Positions 25,624-36,325 are shown, numbered from the stretch's first letter. The stretch is 64,000 nt of DNA from Chryseobacterium sp. LAM-KRS1 (GCF_013184525.1 NZ_JAAOIZ010000007.1:62001-126000), one strand, 5' to 3'. Program-made: numbers and translations. The notes: a model not told the origin generated them from the letters alone.

Positions 25624-26451
25624 TTATAATGAAAGCTCTGCAATAACCGGAAAATGATCCGAAGGATACAGCAGGTTTTCTCTTCTGTCATTAATATGCC
25701 TGTGAGATTTTATTTTCATTCCCTTTACAAAAATATAATCAATTCGGTCTTTAGGAATTTCATTGACATTAAATCCGGTGAATGTCCCTTTTGGACCATA
25801 GTGTTGGGTTTCAGAGTTATAAAAACTATCCTTCAGATTTTGGGAAATAATCTTTATAGGTTCACTGTTGTCTGTTAAATTGAAGTCTCCACTTAAAGTT
25901 AAAGGCAGATTTCCAGGATTCAATTCTTTTATTTTTTTAAGAATCAACTCCGCAGATTTCACTCTTGCAACATTTCCAACATGATCAAAATGAAGATTCA
26001 TTGCTAAGAATTCTTTTTTAGATTTTCTATCTTTAAAAACTGCATATGTACATACCCTGTTGCATGCCGCATCCCAGCCTCTGGAAGGCTTATCCGGTGT
26101 TTCCGAAAGCCAGAATGTACCGGATTTCACAACCTGTAACCTTTCATTATCATAAAAAATAGCTGAAAATTCACCTTCTTCTTTTCCATCGTCCCTGCCC
26201 ACACCGACATAATTATAATTTTGCAATCCTTTTTTAAGGTCTTTCATCTGTTCTGGCAATGCTTCCTGAACCCCAAAATAATCCGGATGATAATACATTA
26301 ATAAATCCTGTACATCTTGCTTTCGTTCTGTCCATGCATTTTCCTTATCAGATTCTACCTGTAATCTGATATTGAAACTCATAACTTTAAGGTTTTGTGA
26401 AAACCCTATAACAAAAAACAAGACAAACACAATTGAAAATCTAAAACTCAT
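25624..26451 (-). CDS. Endonuclease/exonuclease/phosphatase (EEP) family exported hydrolase
   Basis: A 275-residue EEP-fold metal-dependent phosphodiesterase with signal peptide (residues 3-18, FSQN). Motifs: MSFNIRL at the start, QEALPEQ (metal Glu), GDFNLT, DRIDYIF and terminal SDHFPV with the catalytic His. The family includes nucleases, sphingomyelinases and inositol phosphatases; the sequence alone does not decide. The reading frame has a GTG two codons upstream (26457), but the ATG at 26451 is preferred. It lies between two M1 peptidase genes with a terminator hairpin upstream. Confidence 0.9.
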   Translation of the reverse strand: MSFRFSIVFVLFFVIGFSQNLKVMSFNIRLQVESDKENAWTERKQDVQDLLMYYHPDYFGVQEALPEQMKDLKKGLQNYNYVGVGRDDGKEEGEFSAIFYDNERLQVVKSGTFWLSETPDKPSRGWDAACNRVCTYAVFKDRKSKKEFLAMNLHFDHVGNVARVKSAELILKKIKELNPGNLPLTLSGDFNLTDNSEPIKIISQNLKDSFYNSETQHYGPKGTFTGFNVNEIPKDRIDYIFVKGMKIKSHRHINDRRENLLYPSDHFPVIAELSL

Positions 26452-26484
26452 AATCACCTATTTTAAATAATAATTAAACAAAAA

Positions 26485-26513
26485 TAAGGCTTCTCTACCA
26501 GAGAGAAGCCTTA
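26485..26513 (-). terminator. Terminator after the longer M1 peptidase gene
   Basis: TAAGGCTTCTCT / AGAGAAGCCTTA, a 12-bp stem with loop ACCAG; on the minus strand it is followed by TTTTGTTT. Confidence 0.75.
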
Positions 26514-26564
26514 AAACCATGATTATATTGTTAATTTTCTGTATTCTTTTTTAAAACAGAATTA

Positions 26565-28757
26565 TTATTCCTTCGTTAATTTAATTTCCTTTTCACCCTG
26601 AGTAATCGTCATTGTTTTCTTGTCTTTAGCAAATGTAAAAACAGACTGCCCGAAAAGAAACTTATTATCTCCGTTGTATTCAAGAGGAAATTGTGCATCT
26701 CCACCGGCCTGGCCGAAAAGCTGTCCGTTTTTTACTTTAAATGTCAGCTTTAATGGAATCTCTTTGCTTCCAAATGTCCCTGTAAAATCTTTAGGATCAA
26801 TTTTATCAATTTTCTTGGTATCTGTTACAGAAGCAGAATTGTTTTTCGGATTGATATCGGGAATCTGAGAATTAGGATCCACCTTTACCTCTTCGATTTC
26901 CTTAGCAGATTCAATTTGAAAAGTCCATTCTTTATTACGTTTCCAAACCTCAACCGGAAGCTTTACAATTTGTGTTGTCCCGTCTTTAAATCTTACCTGA
27001 ACTGTAGTTGGCATAGGTAATTGCCCCAGGTTTTCTACCGTAATCTGAGCTCCATTTTTAAAGTCACCACTTATATATTTTACACTTTTAACGGATTGAT
27101 CAATTTTCCATTTATTAAAGAACCATCCTCGCCAAAACCAATTAAGCTCTTCACCCGAAACGTTCTCCATGGTATGGAAAAAGTCCCAGGGAGTAGGATG
27201 TTTGAAAGCCCAACGATCTATATATGTTTTAAATGCTTTATCAAATTTTTCAGGTCCAAGGATTGACTCTCTCAAAATGCCTAAGCCCATACCCGGTTTG
27301 AAATAAGCAAGAACTCCGATACTGTGTTCTTTCATATTATCCGGTCCTACCATAATCGGTTCAAAATTATCGCTCATCAGATAACTTCCTGTTTGTGCAA
27401 TATTTTGTTTTTTGTAATACTCCCCTTTATTGAAGGCTTCAGTAGAAAGCTGATTAATGAATGTATTAAAACCTTCATCCATCCAGGCAAATAACCTTTC
27501 ATTAGATCCCACAATCATCGGAAACCAGTTGTGTCCGAATTCATGATCCGTAACTCCCCAAAGATCATCTCCCTTGGAATCCATATGGCAAAACACAATA
27601 CCCGGATACTCCATTCCACCTTCATTACCCGCAACGTTTGTAGCTGCAGGATAGGTATATTCATACCATTTCTGAGAATAATGTTCTATCGCAGCTTTCG
27701 TGTATTCGGTAGATCTTCCCCAGGCTTTTTCACCTCCACTTTCAGCCGGATACGCTGATATTGCCAAAGACTTCTTGCCACTCGGCAGATTAATTCTTGC
27801 CGCATCTAAAACAAATGCAGAAGATGATGCCCATGCAAAATCCCTGGCCTGTTCTATTTTAAACTTCCATGTTTTCGTTCCTGAAGATTGATTTTTACCT
27901 ATCTCCGATTCAGGGCGGATCATTACTGTTTTATCACTATTTCTTGCCTGTTCCCAACGGTTATTTTCCTCCTTGCTATACACTTCTTTCCCATTAAGAA
28001 GTTCCCCTGAGGCAACAACATAATGATTAGCAGGAACGGTTATACTGGCATTGATATTTCCATATTCCAGATAAAACTCCGAAGCTCCCAGATATGGCAA
28101 CGTGTTCCATCCCAGAACGTCATCATACACACACATCCTCGGATACCATTGTGCAATCGTAAAAACTTTACCATTTTTAGTTTCCTGTACTCCCATCCTA
28201 TCAGAACCATATTCAGGAGAAATAAATGAATAATCAATACTAATTTTCGCTACTCCTCCTTTTGCCTTCAAAGCTTTTGGTAAATCAATCTGCATTCTGG
28301 TGTCGGTAATCGTATATTTTACATCTTTACCATCAAGTTTTACCGATTTAATTTTGTAACCACCCTCCAACTTTTCTCCATGGGCTCCATTTCTACTTCC
28401 TGAAATAGGAACTACCGCATTACCCCGGGAATCCTGATTAAACAAATTCTGATCGAGCTGAAGCCAAAGAAAACTCAGCTGATCCGGGCTGTTATTGGTA
28501 TATTTTATTTCAGCAGTACCGGTTAACTCATTTTTAGTGTCATTTAAGCTTATGTTAAGATTATAGTCTGCAGAATTTTGCCAATAAGCATGTCCCGGCT
28601 GTCCACTTGCAGAACGGGTTTCCGTGCCTGTTTGTGGATAGAAAAACGGCTTAAATGCCTCTACATAATCATATTTAGGTGTTTCCTGAGCAAAAGCAGA
28701 TCCTGAAAACAGAAAAACCGCTATCGCAGAAACAAAGGTTGATACTTTACACTTCAT
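26565..28757 (-). CDS. M1-family metallopeptidase, exported, with extra C-terminal domain
   Basis: A 730-residue secreted M1 peptidase. Signal peptide 1-23; N-terminal saddle domain; [10 protein letters not shown] in place of GxMEN; zinc site HEFGH with His405, Glu406, His409 and Glu428 in WMDEGFNTF. After the catalytic and helical parts an additional domain of about 80 residues (from about 650, [15 protein letters not shown] to the end) is present that the shorter paralogue at 23536 lacks. It is probably a periplasmic or surface aminopeptidase for peptide uptake. Confidence 0.92.
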   Translation of the reverse strand: MKCKVSTFVSAIAVFLFSGSAFAQETPKYDYVEAFKPFFYPQTGTETRSASGQPGHAYWQNSADYNLNISLNDTKNELTGTAEIKYTNNSPDQLSFLWLQLDQNLFNQDSRGNAVVPISGSRNGAHGEKLEGGYKIKSVKLDGKDVKYTITDTRMQIDLPKALKAKGGVAKISIDYSFISPEYGSDRMGVQETKNGKVFTIAQWYPRMCVYDDVLGWNTLPYLGASEFYLEYGNINASITVPANHYVVASGELLNGKEVYSKEENNRWEQARNSDKTVMIRPESEIGKNQSSGTKTWKFKIEQARDFAWASSSAFVLDAARINLPSGKKSLAISAYPAESGGEKAWGRSTEYTKAAIEHYSQKWYEYTYPAATNVAGNEGGMEYPGIVFCHMDSKGDDLWGVTDHEFGHNWFPMIVGSNERLFAWMDEGFNTFINQLSTEAFNKGEYYKKQNIAQTGSYLMSDNFEPIMVGPDNMKEHSIGVLAYFKPGMGLGILRESILGPEKFDKAFKTYIDRWAFKHPTPWDFFHTMENVSGEELNWFWRGWFFNKWKIDQSVKSVKYISGDFKNGAQITVENLGQLPMPTTVQVRFKDGTTQIVKLPVEVWKRNKEWTFQIESAKEIEEVKVDPNSQIPDINPKNNSASVTDTKKIDKIDPKDFTGTFGSKEIPLKLTFKVKNGQLFGQAGGDAQFPLEYNGDNKFLFGQSVFTFAKDKKTMTITQGEKEIKLTKE

Positions 28758-28793
28758 TTTAAAAATTTATAAACTTACTTAATGGATAGGTAA

Positions 28794-28830
28794 AAAAAAT
28801 CCCGGAATTGTTACAAATCCGGGATTTTTT
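28794..28830 (-). terminator. Terminator after the SDR gene
   Basis: AAAAAATCCCGGA pairs with TCCGGGATTTTTT around a loop of about 9 bases; a T-tract lies on the minus strand. Confidence 0.8.
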
Positions 28831-28843
28831 AACTTATTTTGAA

Positions 28844-29725
28844 TTAATTTGATTTTTTAGACTTGATCATTGCCTCCAAAGCATCCCACATTTCCTGAGG
28901 AATATCTTCCAACATATTAAACTCTCCTGCTCCTTGCAACCATTCACCACCATCTATAGTAACAACCTCTCCGTTCATATAAGCAGAATAATCCGAAACG
29001 AGGTAAGCTGCTAAATTAGCCAGCTCCTGATGCTCTCCGACTCTTCTCAACGGAACTTTTTTTCTCATATCGAATTTCTCCTGGAGATCTCCCGGCAATA
29101 ATCGATCCCATGCTCCTTTTGTGGGGAAAGGTCCCGGAGCGATTGCATTAAAACGTATTCCATATTTTGCCCATTCTACCGCTAAAGACCGAGTCATTGC
29201 CAAAACTCCTGCTTTAGCACATGCGGAAGGAACAACATAAGCAGAACCTGTCCACGAATAAGTCGTTACAATATTTAAAACAGTTCCGGGAGTTTTGGAA
29301 TTTATCCAATGTTTTCCTACGGAAAGTGTGCAGTTTTTCGTTCCCTTTAAAACAATATCTAAAATAGAATCAAATGCAGAATGTGTTAATCTTTCTGTAG
29401 GTGAAATAAAGTTCCCGGCAGCATTATTAAGCAAAATATCAATCCTTCCGAACTCCTTTAATGCGGCTTCCTTCATAGCTTCCACTTCATCCCAGTTTCT
29501 CACATCACAAGCCACACATAGCACTTTTCCTCCTGTTTCCTCTTCCAGTTCTTTGGCCGTTCCTTGTAATTTTTCGATATTCCTTGAAGTAATCACCACT
29601 TTAGCGCCCAATTGAAGAAAATATCTGGTCATTGCTTTTCCCAAGCCGCTTCCTCCTCCCGTTACAATAGCTACTTTATCTTTTAATGCGTCTTCACGCA
29701 ACATTGGTTGTGTATACAGATTCAT
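28844..29725 (-). CDS. SDR oxidoreductase, 2,4-dienoyl-CoA reductase-like
   Basis: A 293-residue short-chain dehydrogenase. Cofactor loop VTGGGSGLGKA near residue 21, NNAAGN near 99. The usual YxxxK is replaced: the segment PSACAKAGVLAMTRSLAVEW has Ser where Tyr is expected, exactly as in mitochondrial-type 2,4-dienoyl-CoA reductases, and the following APGPFPTKGAWDRL also matches that group. So it most likely uses NADPH to reduce 2,4-dienoyl-CoA during oxidation of unsaturated fatty acids. It is transcribed alone with a good terminator. Confidence 0.87.
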   Translation of the reverse strand: MNLYTQPMLREDALKDKVAIVTGGGSGLGKAMTRYFLQLGAKVVITSRNIEKLQGTAKELEEETGGKVLCVACDVRNWDEVEAMKEAALKEFGRIDILLNNAAGNFISPTERLTHSAFDSILDIVLKGTKNCTLSVGKHWINSKTPGTVLNIVTTYSWTGSAYVVPSACAKAGVLAMTRSLAVEWAKYGIRFNAIAPGPFPTKGAWDRLLPGDLQEKFDMRKKVPLRRVGEHQELANLAAYLVSDYSAYMNGEVVTIDGGEWLQGAGEFNMLEDIPQEMWDALEAMIKSKKSN

Positions 29726-29854
29726 ACGATTTAATTTTTCCTAAAAATAATAAATATTCAACGGATAAAGCTCAGAATAAGTTTATAAATAAATGTTATA
29801 AATAATTGTTCTTTGTTTTTTATTTAATTTTACCACTCTAAAATTTATGCATCC

Positions 29855-32152
29855 ATGAAAATATCAGGAACTCCATTTCTTTTATTCTTCCTGTTTTTTA
29901 GCCTTAATTATAACGCTCAAAAATTTGAAAAACTAGCTCAATATGTAAATCCTCTTATAGGTACTGAAAAAATGGGACACACCTATCCCGGAGCCACTTT
30001 TCCTTTTGGTTCCGTACAGCTCAGCCCTGAAACAGATACCATTTCATATGAACTTAATGGAAAATATAATGGAGAAGTCTATAAATACTGTGCTGGCTAC
30101 CGCTACGAAGACAAAACCATCGTCGGTTTCAGCTCTACACACTTTAGTGGAACCGGGCATTCTGATTTAGGAGATTTTCTAATGATGCCTACTGTTGGAA
30201 AACTTCAGTTTAATCCGGGCACCGCTTCTCATCCGGAAAGTGGTTACAGAAGCAGGTTCTCTCATCAGAATGAAAAAGCAGAAGCCGGTTACTATAAAGT
30301 GAAACTGGATGATTCTAATATTTTGGCAGAGCTTACAGCTACTACAAGAGTGGGAGTTCAGCGATATACTTTTCCAAAGTCTGATCAGGCCCACATTATT
30401 CTGGATCTGATGGCCGGAATTTATAATTACGAAGGAAAGAATGTCTGGACATATGTTCGGGTAGAAAATGATCATACCATTACCGGATACAGACAGACTA
30501 ATGGTTGGGCAAGAACCAGAACAGTATACTTTGCGATACAGTTTTCAAAACCATTCAAATCATACGGCCAGAAAAATTATGATGGGAAGCAAGTGTATGG
30601 AGGATTCTGGAGAAAATTCGACCAGACTAAAAATTTCCCGGAAATAGCCGGAAAAAATCTGAAAATGAATTTTGATTTTGACACCTATGAAAATGAGGCC
30701 ATTGAGGTAAAACTTGCTTTATCCCCGGTGAGCCAAAAGAATGCTCTTGATAATCTGGAGAAAGAAACAGGAAATTTATCTTTTGATCAGGTAAAAGCCC
30801 AAACACAGGAAAATTGGAATAAAGAGCTGAATAAAATCATCATTAAAGGTTCCGATACCGAAAAGACCAATTTCTATACCGCCATGTACCATACCTTTAT
30901 TAATCCAACAATATATATGGATAGCAATGGAGAATACAAAGGTTTAGATCAGAATATTCATAAAGCAGATGGTTTTACAAATTACACTACATTTTCCCTC
31001 TGGGATACCTATCGGGCATTACATCCCTTATTTAATATTATTCAGCCTAAACGAAATAATGACATTGTAAAATCCATGATGGCCCACTATAACCAGTTCT
31101 CTTTGAAAATGCTCCCGATCTGGTCTCATTACGCCAATGAAAACTGGTGCATGAGTGGTTATCACAGTGTGAGTGTTGTTTCAGATGCTATCATCAAAGG
31201 TGTTTATACCGGTGATGCAAAAGAAGCGCTCTATGCCTGTGTTGCAACAGCAAATAAAAGGGATTATGAAGGAATTGGGCAATATATTGATTTAGGATAT
31301 ATTCCTGCTGAAAAAAGCGGGACTTCTGTGTCCAATACTCTGGAATACGCCTATGATGACTGGGCAATTGCTCAACTGGCAAAACATTTAGGAGAAACAG
31401 AAATTTACAATCAATTTATTACACGTTCTGAAAACTGGAAAAATAATTTTGATAAAAGTATTGGTTTCATGCGGCCCCGTTTAGCAGATGGAAGTTTCAA
31501 AAAGGATTTCGATATTCTGAGTACTCACGGACAGGGATTTATTGAAGGTAATTCGTGGAATTATAGCTTTTTCGTTCCACAAAACCCCAATGAACTTATT
31601 ACCATCATGGGAGGAAAGAAAAAATTTGCATCCAAACTTGATGAATTGTTCACGATGCATTTATCCGATGAATTTTTTGCCGATACTGAAGACATTACGA
31701 GAGAAGGAATCATTGGAGGATATGTCCATGGTAATGAACCCGCTCATCATGTAGCTTACCTGTATAACTGGGCTGGGCAGCCATGGAAAACACAATCCCA
31801 GATTCGCCATATTCTTGAAATGCAATATAAAGCTACTCCTGATGGATTAGGCGGAAATGATGATACAGGACAGATGAGTGCATGGTATATTTTAAGCTCA
31901 CTCGGATTTTACCCGGTAGCTCCGGGTTCAGAAGATTATGCGATTGGAAGCCCGGCAGTTGATTACGCAGTACTTAATCTGGAAAATGGAAAAACGTTTG
32001 AAATTGAAGCAATTAATCAGAGTCCACAAAATGTATATGTTCAAAAGATTCTTTTAAATGGTAAAGAAATTAAAAACTTTACTTTAAAGCATTCCGATAT
32101 TATAAAAGGTGGAAAACTCAGTTTTTATATGAGCGGCAAAGCAAAAAAATAA
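29855..32152 (+). CDS. GH92-family alpha-mannosidase, exported
   Basis: A 765-residue glycoside hydrolase family 92 enzyme with signal peptide (LFFLFFSLNYNAQ). Typical blocks: VNPLIGTEKMGHTYPG, GFSSTHFSGTGHSDLGD, EGNSWNYSFFVPQ, HGNEPAHHVAYLYNWAGQ and GGNDDTGQMSAWY, which include the catalytic-base and calcium-binding residues known for this family. GH92 enzymes remove alpha-1,2/1,3-linked mannose from N-glycans and yeast mannan, which fits a glycan-foraging Bacteroidota. No SusC/SusD pair is nearby, so it is not in a classical utilisation locus. Confidence 0.95.
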   Translation: MKISGTPFLLFFLFFSLNYNAQKFEKLAQYVNPLIGTEKMGHTYPGATFPFGSVQLSPETDTISYELNGKYNGEVYKYCAGYRYEDKTIVGFSSTHFSGTGHSDLGDFLMMPTVGKLQFNPGTASHPESGYRSRFSHQNEKAEAGYYKVKLDDSNILAELTATTRVGVQRYTFPKSDQAHIILDLMAGIYNYEGKNVWTYVRVENDHTITGYRQTNGWARTRTVYFAIQFSKPFKSYGQKNYDGKQVYGGFWRKFDQTKNFPEIAGKNLKMNFDFDTYENEAIEVKLALSPVSQKNALDNLEKETGNLSFDQVKAQTQENWNKELNKIIIKGSDTEKTNFYTAMYHTFINPTIYMDSNGEYKGLDQNIHKADGFTNYTTFSLWDTYRALHPLFNIIQPKRNNDIVKSMMAHYNQFSLKMLPIWSHYANENWCMSGYHSVSVVSDAIIKGVYTGDAKEALYACVATANKRDYEGIGQYIDLGYIPAEKSGTSVSNTLEYAYDDWAIAQLAKHLGETEIYNQFITRSENWKNNFDKSIGFMRPRLADGSFKKDFDILSTHGQGFIEGNSWNYSFFVPQNPNELITIMGGKKKFASKLDELFTMHLSDEFFADTEDITREGIIGGYVHGNEPAHHVAYLYNWAGQPWKTQSQIRHILEMQYKATPDGLGGNDDTGQMSAWYILSSLGFYPVAPGSEDYAIGSPAVDYAVLNLENGKTFEIEAINQSPQNVYVQKILLNGKEIKNFTLKHSDIIKGGKLSFYMSGKAKK

Positions 32153-32195
32153 TCAGTCTGCAGATTTACAAGATCCGTTTTTCGAAACAAAAATA

Positions 32196-32224
32196 AAAAA
32201 AGACTACAGTGAGTAGTCTTTTTC
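32196..32224 (+). terminator. Terminator after the GH92 gene
   Basis: AAAAAAGACTAC / GTAGTCTTTTT stem with AGTGA loop and T-tract. Confidence 0.75.
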
Positions 32225-32261
32225 TTTATTATATACACAGCTGGGTTTTCAATCTTCCAAC

Positions 32262-33599
32262 TTACTCCTCAACTTCAAAAAGTAATCGCTCACCAAATTT
32301 TTCGTCAGCAATTTTTCCATTATCGAATACAAGATTCCCATTGACAAATGTCTGGGTAATTTTAGAATGAAAATTCATACCTTCTAAAGGACTCCAACCA
32401 CATTTATAAAGAATGTTTTCTTTATTTACTGTCCAGTTTTCATTTAAATCCACCAAAACCAAATCTGCTTTATATCCTTCTCTTATAAAACCTCTTTTCT
32501 CTATTCTGAAAAGAATTGCGGGATTATGGGACATCTTTTCAACGATTTTTTCCAGAGAAATTTTCCCATTCCTGAAATTTTCGAGCATTACATTTAATGA
32601 ATGCTGAACCAACGGTGCTCCGGATGGACATTTTGTATAAACATTTTGTTTTTCTTCCCAGGTATGAGGAGCATGATCGGTAGCAATTACATCAATTCTA
32701 CCATCTAAAAGAGCTTCCCAAAGTCCGTCTTTGTCCTTCTGAGTCTTTACTGCCGGATTCCATTTAATTAGACCTCCTCTTGTTTCATAATCATCGTTGG
32801 TAAATGTTAAATGGTGTACACAAACTTCCGCGGTGATCTTTTTATCTTTTAAAGGAATGTCATTTCTGAACAAGGCTGTCTCTATAGCTGTTGACAGATG
32901 GAAAACATGGAGTCTCGCTCCTGTTTTTTCTGCTAATTCGATGGCTTTGGAGGAAGATTTATAACAAGCTTCTTCACTTCTGATGAGATGATGAAACTTA
33001 ACAGGAATATCTTCTCCATATTGTTCTATGTATTTCTGGGTATTTGCTCTTATCGTTGCTTCATCTTCACAGTGAACAGCAATCAGCATTTTTGTATTGC
33101 TGAAAATATTTTCAAGGGTTTCAGGATTATCAACCAGCATATTCCCTGTAGAAGAACCTAAGAATAACTTGATTCCCGGAACATTTCTCGGATTGGTTTT
33201 AAGCACCTCTTCAAGATTATCATTAGTCCCTCCCATCATAAATCCGTAATTAGCGTATGCTTTTTGGGATCCTATTTCATATTTATCCGCCAACAATTCC
33301 TGCGTTACAGCGTTAGGTACAGTATTCGGCTGATCAATAAAACTGGTAATCCCACCTGCAATTGCTGCTCTCGATTCACTTTCAATATCTCCTTTATGAG
33401 TTAACCCCGGTTCACGAAAATGCACCTGATCATCAATCACCCCTGGTAAAAGATATTTTCCGGAGCCGTCAATAATCTGATCTGCTTCATCAGAAATATG
33501 GGGTTGTATTTTAGAAATTAAATCGTCTTCAATTAAAATATCGCTTTCAAAGATTTTTCCTTCATTTACGATAGTAGCATTTTTGATAAGGGTCCTCAT
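32262..33599 (-). CDS. pyrC: Dihydroorotase
   Basis: A 445-residue amidohydrolase of the class I dihydroorotase group. Metal ligands are in VIDDQVHFREPG (near residue 57), the carboxylated lysine is likely in GIKLFLGSS (near 143), further histidines in AVHCED and HVFHLS, and the catalytic Asp in VIATDHAPHTW. It makes dihydroorotate from carbamoyl-aspartate in pyrimidine synthesis. An allantoinase is the closest alternative, but no purine-degradation neighbours are present. Confidence 0.88.
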   Translation of the reverse strand: MRTLIKNATIVNEGKIFESDILIEDDLISKIQPHISDEADQIIDGSGKYLLPGVIDDQVHFREPGLTHKGDIESESRAAIAGGITSFIDQPNTVPNAVTQELLADKYEIGSQKAYANYGFMMGGTNDNLEEVLKTNPRNVPGIKLFLGSSTGNMLVDNPETLENIFSNTKMLIAVHCEDEATIRANTQKYIEQYGEDIPVKFHHLIRSEEACYKSSSKAIELAEKTGARLHVFHLSTAIETALFRNDIPLKDKKITAEVCVHHLTFTNDDYETRGGLIKWNPAVKTQKDKDGLWEALLDGRIDVIATDHAPHTWEEKQNVYTKCPSGAPLVQHSLNVMLENFRNGKISLEKIVEKMSHNPAILFRIEKRGFIREGYKADLVLVDLNENWTVNKENILYKCGWSPLEGMNFHSKITQTFVNGNLVFDNGKIADEKFGERLLFEVEE

Positions 33600-33689
33600 T
33601 TACTTTTCTTTAGACTTTATATTCCTTACAAAATTAAGGTTTATGAATGAATTTTAATATCCCTGATAAAAAATCAATTTCTAAATATT

Positions 33690-33697
33690 TACATTTG
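33690..33697 (+). promoter_or_regulatory. -7 box of the flippase gene promoter
   Basis: TACATTTG matches TAnnTTTG exactly, 16 bp before the TTG start codon; no clear -33 TTTG at the usual distance. Confidence 0.4.
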
Positions 33698-33713
33698 CAA
33701 GAAATTTCGCATT

Positions 33714-35135
33714 TTGAAAAAACTTCTTAACGAAACTATTATCTATGGAATAGGGGCAATTATGCCGAGAGTGATTGTAGTATTGCTGAATTATTTATTC
33801 ATTAAGCATATTAATGTTAATGATTTTGCCATCTTCACCAATCTGTATGCATTAATTTCTTTTGTTAATATTGTTCTTTCTTTCGGCTTCGAAACGGCTT
33901 ACTTCAGATTTTCCTCCAACAAGAATGACGAGCAAAAAGTCTTTAATACCTCTTTTTGGTTTTTAGCCACTTTATCTCTTGTCTTCCTTATCTTAGTATT
34001 GCTTTTCAACCAGCCTATCGCCGATATTTTTGGCTATTCAAAGACTCCTGAATTTATACGATGGTTTGCATGGATTGCTTTTTTTGACAATCTTCTTGTC
34101 ATTCCTCTGGCATGGCTGAGGTTCCATAACAAACCAATAAAATATGCTGCTGTAAGGGTAATTCAGGCAGTATTTCAAAGTATTTTTGTAATTGCTTTAT
34201 TTTTATACATTCCTGACACGATCAGCTCCAAATTTGGGCTAAGGGAAAAAGTAACTTATCCGTTTTATAGTAATTTAGTCGCAAGCTTTTTGGGATTTCT
34301 TCTGGTTTTTCCCATTATTCTGAAGCTTAAATTCCAATTCTCTAAAGGTCTTTTCCTTCAGATGATCAAATATTCCTGGCCGATAATGATTGCTGGTCTT
34401 GCATTTATGGTGAATGAAAATTTTGATAAATTTATTCAAAAATTCATTATTGATGACAGCTCAGCAGGAGCCTATGGGGGATGCTACAAGATGGCGGTAC
34501 TCATGACGCTGTTTGTAACGGCATACAGAATGGGAATCGAACCATTTTTCTTCAAACAAATGCAAAATGAAAATGCAAAACTAACCTATGCGAAAGTAAC
34601 TGAATATTTTTCTTTTTTTGCCTCCATCGTTGCATTGGGAATCATTGCGAATGTATCATGGATAAAGCTTCTTCTGGTTCCCAATAGTTCTTATTGGATC
34701 GCCATCAACATTATCCCTATTATTGTAATTGCCAACTTGTTTTTCGGAATATATTATAACCTTTCAACCTGGTATAAAGTAACAGACAGAACACGTGTAG
34801 GAACATATATTTCATGGACCGGAGCTATTCTTACTATTGTTTTGAATCTTGTGCTTTTGCCTAAATATGGCTTTATGGTTTCGGCATGGGTAACGTTAAC
34901 TGCTTATTTTACCATGATGGTACTATCTTATTTCCTGGGCCAAAAATATTATCCTATCCCTTACCGAATGAAAAAAATCGCGTTTTTCATATTACTTTTG
35001 GGAGTTTTCAGTTATATCATAGCAAATGTATCCGACTATAACTTCTGGATCGGAAACCTATTGTTTTTGTTCTACACAGGAATTCTATTATATACTGAGA
35101 AAAATATGTTATTAGCAAGAATGAGAAAAAACTAA
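33714..35135 (+). CDS. Polysaccharide flippase (MATE/Wzx-like, oligosaccharide flippase family)
   Basis: A 473-residue membrane protein with about 12-14 transmembrane helices and the family N-terminus KKLLNETIIYGIGAIMPRV. It would flip lipid-linked polysaccharide or peptidoglycan-type units across the inner membrane. The start is a TTG: the helix begins there, no upstream ATG is in frame, and a -7 box sits 16 bp before; the first ATG (33762) would cut the first helix. The following nucleotidyltransferase gene suggests surface-glycan synthesis. Confidence 0.85.
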   Translation: MKKLLNETIIYGIGAIMPRVIVVLLNYLFIKHINVNDFAIFTNLYALISFVNIVLSFGFETAYFRFSSNKNDEQKVFNTSFWFLATLSLVFLILVLLFNQPIADIFGYSKTPEFIRWFAWIAFFDNLLVIPLAWLRFHNKPIKYAAVRVIQAVFQSIFVIALFLYIPDTISSKFGLREKVTYPFYSNLVASFLGFLLVFPIILKLKFQFSKGLFLQMIKYSWPIMIAGLAFMVNENFDKFIQKFIIDDSSAGAYGGCYKMAVLMTLFVTAYRMGIEPFFFKQMQNENAKLTYAKVTEYFSFFASIVALGIIANVSWIKLLLVPNSSYWIAINIIPIIVIANLFFGIYYNLSTWYKVTDRTRVGTYISWTGAILTIVLNLVLLPKYGFMVSAWVTLTAYFTMMVLSYFLGQKYYPIPYRMKKIAFFILLLGVFSYIIANVSDYNFWIGNLLFLFYTGILLYTEKNMLLARMRKN

Positions 35136-35275
35136 ACTTTGGTCTCTATTTTGATGCTAATGAATTTGAAAAATTAAACAAATATTTAATATAATACACC
35201 GTTTCAATACTATGGCTTTATTTATGAACAAAAGCCATCAGATTAAAAACAACTAAAAATACCCTAATATAACTT

Positions 35276-36292
35276 ATGAAAATTATCGTTCCAATGGCTG
35301 GACGTGGTTCCAGATTACGTCCACATACCCTAACCGTTCCAAAACCTTTGATTCCCATTGCCGGAAAACCAATTGTACAAAGGCTTGTAGAAGACATTGC
35401 TAAAGTTGCCGGTGAAGAAATTGAAGAAGTAGCCTTTATTATCGGAGATTTTGGCCCTGAAATTGAAAAATCCCTGATCCATATTGCAGAAAAACTAGGT
35501 GCAAAAGGAAGCATATATTATCAAAATGACCCTTTGGGAACGGCTCATGCCATTAAATGTGCGGAAGACTCTATGCAGGGCAATGTAGTTATCGCGTTTG
35601 CTGATACTCTTTTCCGTGCGGACTTCCAGCTTGATAAGAATTCAGATGGTGTTATCTGGGTGAAAAGTGTAGAAGATCCTTCTGCATTTGGTGTTGTGAA
35701 ATTAGACAATTATGGTTTTATTACAGATTTTGTTGAGAAGCCAACAACCTTTGTGTCCGATCTTGCCATTATAGGTATTTATTACTTTAACAGTGCTGAG
35801 AAGTTAATGGATGAAATCAATTATATCATGGATAATGATATAAAAAATGGAGGAGAATATCAGTTAACAACTGCATTGGAAAACTTAAGAGCAAAAGGTG
35901 CCAAATTCACTTTAGGAAAAGTAAATGACTGGATGGATTGTGGAAACAAAAATGCTACGGTAGAAACCAATAGCAAAATTCTTGCTTACGAAAGAGAAGA
36001 GATGTCTCAATATCCATCTTCGGCCGTTATCGAAAACTCGCTGATTATCCAGCCTTGCTTTATCGGTGAAAATGTAAAGATTTCGAATTCTAAGGTAGGT
36101 CCCGGGGTTTCATTGGGTAACAATACTATTATTGTAAATTCTAATATTGAAAATTCATTGATCCAGGAAAACACAAGAATCAACCATGGAAACCTGTCTA
36201 ATTCTATGATTGGTAATTCAGCACAGTATTTTGGAGTTGCCAGAGAAATTTCTTTGGGTGATTATTCTGTTTTAGATTTTCTATCTAAATAG
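35276..36292 (+). CDS. Sugar-phosphate nucleotidyltransferase with left-handed beta-helix tail
   Basis: A 338-residue enzyme. The nucleotidyltransferase domain (1-235) has the signature MAGRGSRLRPHTLTVPKPL-like P-loop at 7-25 with the catalytic Arg and Lys, GTAHAI, DTLF and WMDCGNK; the C-terminal part (about 250-330) has hexapeptide repeats (CFIGENVKISNSKVGPGVSL). It activates a sugar phosphate with NTP for glycan synthesis; the sugar cannot be told from sequence (RmlA/GlmU-like). It is 140 bp downstream of the flippase gene. Confidence 0.88.
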   Translation: MKIIVPMAGRGSRLRPHTLTVPKPLIPIAGKPIVQRLVEDIAKVAGEEIEEVAFIIGDFGPEIEKSLIHIAEKLGAKGSIYYQNDPLGTAHAIKCAEDSMQGNVVIAFADTLFRADFQLDKNSDGVIWVKSVEDPSAFGVVKLDNYGFITDFVEKPTTFVSDLAIIGIYYFNSAEKLMDEINYIMDNDIKNGGEYQLTTALENLRAKGAKFTLGKVNDWMDCGNKNATVETNSKILAYEREEMSQYPSSAVIENSLIIQPCFIGENVKISNSKVGPGVSLGNNTIIVNSNIENSLIQENTRINHGNLSNSMIGNSAQYFGVAREISLGDYSVLDFLSK

Positions 36293-36325
36293 TTATAAGA
36301 AAAGCAGCAATAAATAAGATATATT

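Noticed and set aside
32262-33599. Allantoinase or dihydropyrimidinase
   Set aside because: The VHFREPG block and the carboxylated-lysine context fit dihydroorotase better, and no purine or pyrimidine degradation genes are nearby.
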